A stretch of DNA of 64,000 nt, from assembly GCA_022695795.1 (NCBI GenBank), contig MU404139.1, positions 124,001 through 188,000 on the forward strand, given 5' to 3'. Shown here in pieces: positions 59,282 through 64,000 of this stretch. The position numbers were made by a program, and so were the translations under genes. How positions within the stretch are numbered: the stretch's first letter is position 1; each line of letters begins with the position of its first letter. Below the pieces are notes generated by a model. It saw only the letters and a list, made by a program, of their open reading frames with translations, ran no database searches and was not told the DNA's origin. The stretch is from Biscogniauxia marginata (taxonomy: Eukaryota; Ascomycota; Sordariomycetes; Xylariales; Xylariaceae).

Positions 59282-62200
59282 AGAGGTTTCCACGTATTTT
59301 TTTTTAATAAGTAGCTTTCCTACTTAATAAAATATTACAATTAACTTTTAACTTGTCTTAAATCTAGTATCTTTTTTATTTCGTACTTATTAGGGTTTTT
59401 TTTAAATTCTAGTTGGTTTTTTAGTATAACGTTATTTAATACTAGTTTTAAAAGTAAAATATGAAATATAAAATGTACTTTAAATCTTTTTAATAATACT
59501 AGTTTATAATTAACTTTCGAAATAACCTTTTTAATTTTATATAATTTTAATTTTTTAAATTTAAGTTTTTCGCTAGGTCGCTTTATTTTAATTTAAGGTG
59601 TTTTTAATATTACGCCTTATTATTAACGAAGTAAGTAAACTATATCTTTTTTTTTAAGAATTAGTTTTTTAATTCTTTTTTTATTATAGTACTTTGTTAT
59701 TTTATCTTGAATAAACTATAATTCTTTTTATAGCCGTTATTATATTACTTAAACCTTTTCAGATAATACTTCTGCTTTCGGGGCCTTTATTTCGACTCTT
59801 AGTGCTTTTATAAATTCGATTAGTTGTCTTTAAACTTCCGCCTTTTGCTCGTACACTGCCTCGTGTGGTAATATCTTCATGTTTTCGTTAATCGAAGTAT
59901 TATATGCTATTTAAGCTATTAATAGCAACTTTACTTAGTTATTTATTTCCTAGTTAACATAGCTTCGTAAATACTGTTTCATTATTTGGTTTAGTCTCTT
60001 TATTTACTTGTTTATTTAAGGGTGATACGTTGTAAATAACTTTTATTTAATTTCTATTCGTTTTATTAAGCTGGTCTAAAATTTTAATGTGAATAACTTG
60101 TCTCTATTTAAAATAACGCGTTTTAATAACCCATATTTGTTAATATACTTTCTTAAGAAACTAAAAATTAACTATTTTACTATACTCGATTCGTTAAATA
60201 GTAAGAAGTAGGCGTATTTCGTAAGTTTATTAACGATTACCTATATATTATTATAAAGTACTCTTATAATAGGATTTTTTAACTCTAGAAGTTTCATTAC
60301 GAAGTTTTATACAATTGTATTCCATGCTTTATTAAGTATTTAAATTAATTATAATAATTTATATAGTTTATATCGTGATGCTTTAGCCTTATTATAAATG
60401 TTATAATTCTTTATAATTCTTTTAACTATTTGTCGTATTCCTAGAAAGTCGAATTCTTTTTAAAGTCGTTTCACTGTTTTGAAAATCCCTTAGTGGCCGT
60501 ATAGAGAATATTCGTGAAATTCCTTGACAAATTCGTTTTATATTCGTTCTAATATATATACCTTTTCCTTATACGAGAGAAGTTCGTCACTAAATCCTTA
60601 CTAAAACTGTAATTATTTTTCTTTTTAATTATAATTTTCTTTAAACCGTTATTTTTAGTTTCCTATATTAATTCGTATGTAAATTAATATAAATAATTCG
60701 TTATTTTGTTGTTTAAACATCTAGATATTTTTTTTATTAATTTTTAATTTATAATCTCCTTTTCTACTAAGAAGATCTACTTAGATATTTTCCTTTCCCT
60801 TAATATGCTAGATTCTAAAATTAAACTTAAACAAGAAAATCATTTAACGCTCGTGTTTCTAGTTAAGCGTTTATATTGTTATAAATCATATAAAGTTTTT
60901 ATAGTTTAAATAAATATCGATAGATTCCTTAGTTCCGCTAAGCCATAATTCCTATTTTTTTAGTGCTTTAATGACTATTAATAGTTCCTTATTATAAATT
61001 TAATAGTTTAATTTAGTACTATATAGCGCTTTAAATAGGTACGCAATTAAATACCATTTCTTATTATCTTTTAATTGCTTTAAAACTACTTTAATAGCGA
61101 AATTTAAGGCGTTTATCCTTAGTCGTTTCTTTTTATTTTCGTTTAGAAGTTTACATATAACTTTATTAGTTATAACTTCTTTTAACTACTAAAAAGCCTG
61201 TTTAACTTTTTTAATGAAATAAAAAGCCTTTCTTGTTTTTATTAAGGTAATTAGTTCCGTTAATAGTTTAGCGATACGCCCGAAATCTTTAATGAGTTAT
61301 TTAATATAATTAATAAAGCCAAGAAATGCGCGTATATTCGTGACACTTTTAAGTTCTAGTTAATTCTTAATTATTATTATTTTTCCCTTTTAAATACGAA
61401 TTTCTCCTGGACTTATTATAAACCTTAAATAGTTTAGTTTTTTGACATGCTATTTACTTTTAGTCGAATAAACGAGTAGATTTACCTTTTCCAGGGCTTT
61501 TAATACTTGCTTTATATGTTCTTTATGCTTCTTCTCGTTTTCTGAGTAAATTAATATATCGTTTAAATAAACGAATACAAATTTGTCTAGAAACTTGCGA
61601 AGAACTATCATAATTATATGTTAAAATGTAGCGGGTGCGTTAATAAGTCTAAATAGCATAACTTTATACTTATAATATCCATATATTATTTAAAAAGCTA
61701 TATATTATTTGTGTTTTTTAGTTATTTTAATTATATAGTATTTATCGCGAAAGTTTAATACTATAAAGATTTAGGCCTTGCTAATTTATCCTTTTATAAG
61801 TTTTATTAGTAGTAATAAATACCCGTTTTTTTTGGTTATTTCATTAAGGTATCGGTAGTTAATTACTTGTCTTTACACTAGGTTTCCTTCTTTATTAACA
61901 CGTTATTTCCCGTTTTTATTTACTTTAAATACTATAATTACCAGGTATTTTAACGAGGATTCTAATTTTTAAATATATTCTTTATTAAAATCCTCTTAAA
62001 TTCCTTTTTATAATGCTCTTTATTTTTCTTAATTTATAAGATATATTAAGAATAATTTTAACTATTTTCCTTTTTTAAAATGAATTTAGTAATCCTATTA
62101 GCTATATTTTAGTAATTCTTCTTTTGTTTTATTTTTAAATAATTTATAGAAACGGAGGTACTCGCGCGGTACTTTTTTCGTTAAATCTTTAAGCTTGGTT

Positions 62201-64000
62201 GCTCGAATTATATAAGTGATATGTTTTATTTTTGTATTTGTTTCTCTAGAGTTACTTATAGTACTTATCTCATAACCCGTAATAGTTGACTCCTCCTATT
62301 TTTAATCTTAATAAAGCGTGTTTATCTCGAAATTTATTCGTGAATTACTTCTTTTAAGTTAATTCATTCTTAAGATCATGTCGTGATTTAATATATATAT
62401 AATATTAAGAATAACTTATTTAAAATGCCTTTAAATAATTACCGAGAAAGGAATTATTTCTTTTAATACCTTACTATTCTCGTAACTAAACATGCTTCTT
62501 TTAAAGTTCTATAGCCTATATAAACTTTGTTTATATACTTATAATATTCTGTCTTTTTAAGCTATTTTTGCTAAGACATAACTTTTATTTACTCCTGAAT
62601 TTATTAAGGCTTTATACTCTCTTTTATTATACTTAACTCTAGTTATAATAGTGTTGTTAAGTCCCGATTGGATCTCATATAAGGACTTGCTATTTATGGC
62701 TTCTCGTTGCCTTATTAGCGAGAGCCTTTGCCGTTTTTTGATTTTCCACGTCCCTTCTCTTTTGGTTTTTTTTTAGTTGTTATAGCCCGGATATCTTTCT
62801 ATTCTTAGGCTTTTATAAAAACGTGTTTTTAGTAATTATTACTTAGATAATCTTTTTAATTACCCTTTATGTAATAAGGGGTAAAAGGTTTATCCTTTAT
62901 ATAAAACCTTATATATTAAAACTTTAATTCTTTTTCGAGAGCCTTTTTATAATTCAAGTCTATTTTATTAACTCGGAATTTCTTAAAGTTCTAGATTATC
63001 CTTAAATAAAAAGAATAATTCTTGAGTTTATTTGTTAAGAGTATCTTAATATTTCCTTTTAAGTTTATATTAATTTTTAAAAGCTTTCTTTTTTTTTTAA
63101 GGTATATTTTAATAATTTATTTATAGCCCCGTTTAATCGCACGTGTTTTTACTTGTCACTTTATTAAGTGTTTTCTTATAAAGCCGAATAAATTAATGTC
63201 GTATTTAGTTCGTTTTTCGAGCCATTATAAGAGATATAGTCCTTTTTATAGTTCTTATAATTTTTTCTTAATCTCGTCTTCTTTGAAACCTGCTTCGAGT
63301 AAGTCGTGTACGTCGCATAATACTAAAGTATAATATATATAACTTTTAATAATTATTTCGTTGCTTTTTTCGGAATCGGGGTAAAGATAATATGCTTGAG
63401 GAAAATGTGGCTATCGTGAGACGTTGTCGTAAATACACTCGTTTTCTTTCGTGTCATTACTTTCTAGTTTTTAAAAATAGTAACCGGCTTTATCCTTAAA
63501 ACTTTTATACACTTAACAAGCGTCGTTAATATAAAAGCTCTAATATAACGATATATGTTCCCTTAAGCCTTAATAGACATTATAATTATTATTTATATAA
63601 AACCTCTAGTTTAAGCTATTATGTTGGCTTCTTCTTTAATAGGTTTCGTATTTGTTGTTATTATAATGATTTTAATATAAATCATTATAATTCGACTTAA
63701 TTCTTAAGTCGTATTTTAGCTTGTAATTATCGCACTCGTATAGTAATTCGCTTTCGTTATATCTTTGTTTAGCTTGTTTTAATATAAAATATCTTAAATA
63801 TGAGTGGTTATCTTTTAAATAGTCTTTATAGTTAACTTAATAAGATCTATAAACTCCTTTTATAAAGGCCTCCTCGATTTTCTCTGCCTTAATAATGCTA
63901 ATAATAAACACTTAGTTTATTTCTTTATTATTTTCGAATTAAACCCTTACCTCGGCGGCTCTTTTCTCGGGTTAAGAAATCCCTCTTATTCTTAGTTCTT
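59240..64000 (-). pseudogene. Gag-pol of the second chromovirus, partial and degraded
   Basis: Minus strand: chromodomain remnant at about 59240-59390, integrase core at about 60020-60310 (LTKYAYFLLF still readable), reverse transcriptase around 61200-61950, protease and start of gag to the window edge. Riddled with RIP-type stops. Not translatable. Confidence 0.85.

Larger units (their letters stand above)
58129..64000 (-). mobile_element. Second chromovirus, cut by window end
   Basis: Begins with an LTR (58129-58550) and continues with the same domain order and orientation as the first element. Aligned regions differ mainly by extra C-to-T and G-to-A changes; this copy is more degraded. 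The reverse transcriptase box reads YLND at about 61560-61590 (Asp to Asn). Gag and the 5' LTR lie outside the window. Confidence 0.92.

Overview
The window is from the nuclear genome of a filamentous ascomycete (Pezizomycotina, probably Sordariomycetes). The evidence is many 48-74 nt GT-AG introns with CTAAC/CTGAT-type branch sites, fungal families (AA9 copper oxygenase, NB-ARC/TPR NLR, Nce102-type MARVEL protein, GMC oxidoreductase, PNGase A-like glycoamidase, TRI5-type terpene synthase), and retrotransposons whose mutations are nearly all C-to-T / G-to-A changes, the signature of repeat-induced point mutation (RIP). The species cannot be named from the sequence.

Layout. Bases 1-441 are the end of an AT-rich LTR. 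At 0.7-4.7 kb lie an AA9 lytic polysaccharide monooxygenase gene (minus, three exons) and a large uncharacterised membrane protein (minus). At 8-13.6 kb three neighbouring genes are all broken: a TRI5-family terpene synthase with one in-frame stop and no recognisable aspartate-rich motif, a conserved multi-exon protein of unknown function with two in-frame stops, and a truncated serine/threonine kinase. At 15.2-18.7 kb is an intact six-exon NLR gene (membrane segment, SesB-like alpha/beta hydrolase, NB-ARC, seven 42-residue TPRs; 1061 aa). At 23.8-27.7 kb are a MATE transporter and an Nce102 homologue. At 28.5-29.4 kb is an acidic, repeat-tailed reading frame with one internal stop. At 30.2-37.1 kb are a cysteine-containing orphan, a MYND zinc-finger protein and a GMC oxidoreductase, with an AT-rich island before the last. 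At 39.2-47 kb are a FAM210-type (DUF1279) mitochondrial protein, a small conserved-looking hypothetical and a secreted PNGase A-like protein.

The last 16 kb is a transposon graveyard. A complete 7,503-bp chromovirus (Ty3/Gypsy with integrase chromodomain) lies at 47862-55364 with equal 416-bp LTRs and a GAGCA target duplication. It is coded on the minus strand and carries an antisense accessory ORF between the chromodomain and its 3' LTR. Next come a RIP-damaged phosphotransferase (APH-like) pseudogene, a 680-bp solo LTR with a second 196-bp solo LTR nested in it, and a second related chromovirus running off the end. The three LTR types share their R-U5-like part but have different U3 parts.

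The genes do not form an obvious pathway. The AA9 protein, the PNGase A-like protein and possibly the GMC enzyme fit a saprotroph or plant-associated lifestyle. The NLR belongs to the fungal self/non-self recognition repertoire. Introns and protein lengths for the multi-exon genes were worked out by hand from splice sites and reading phase; each adds up to a whole number of codons.
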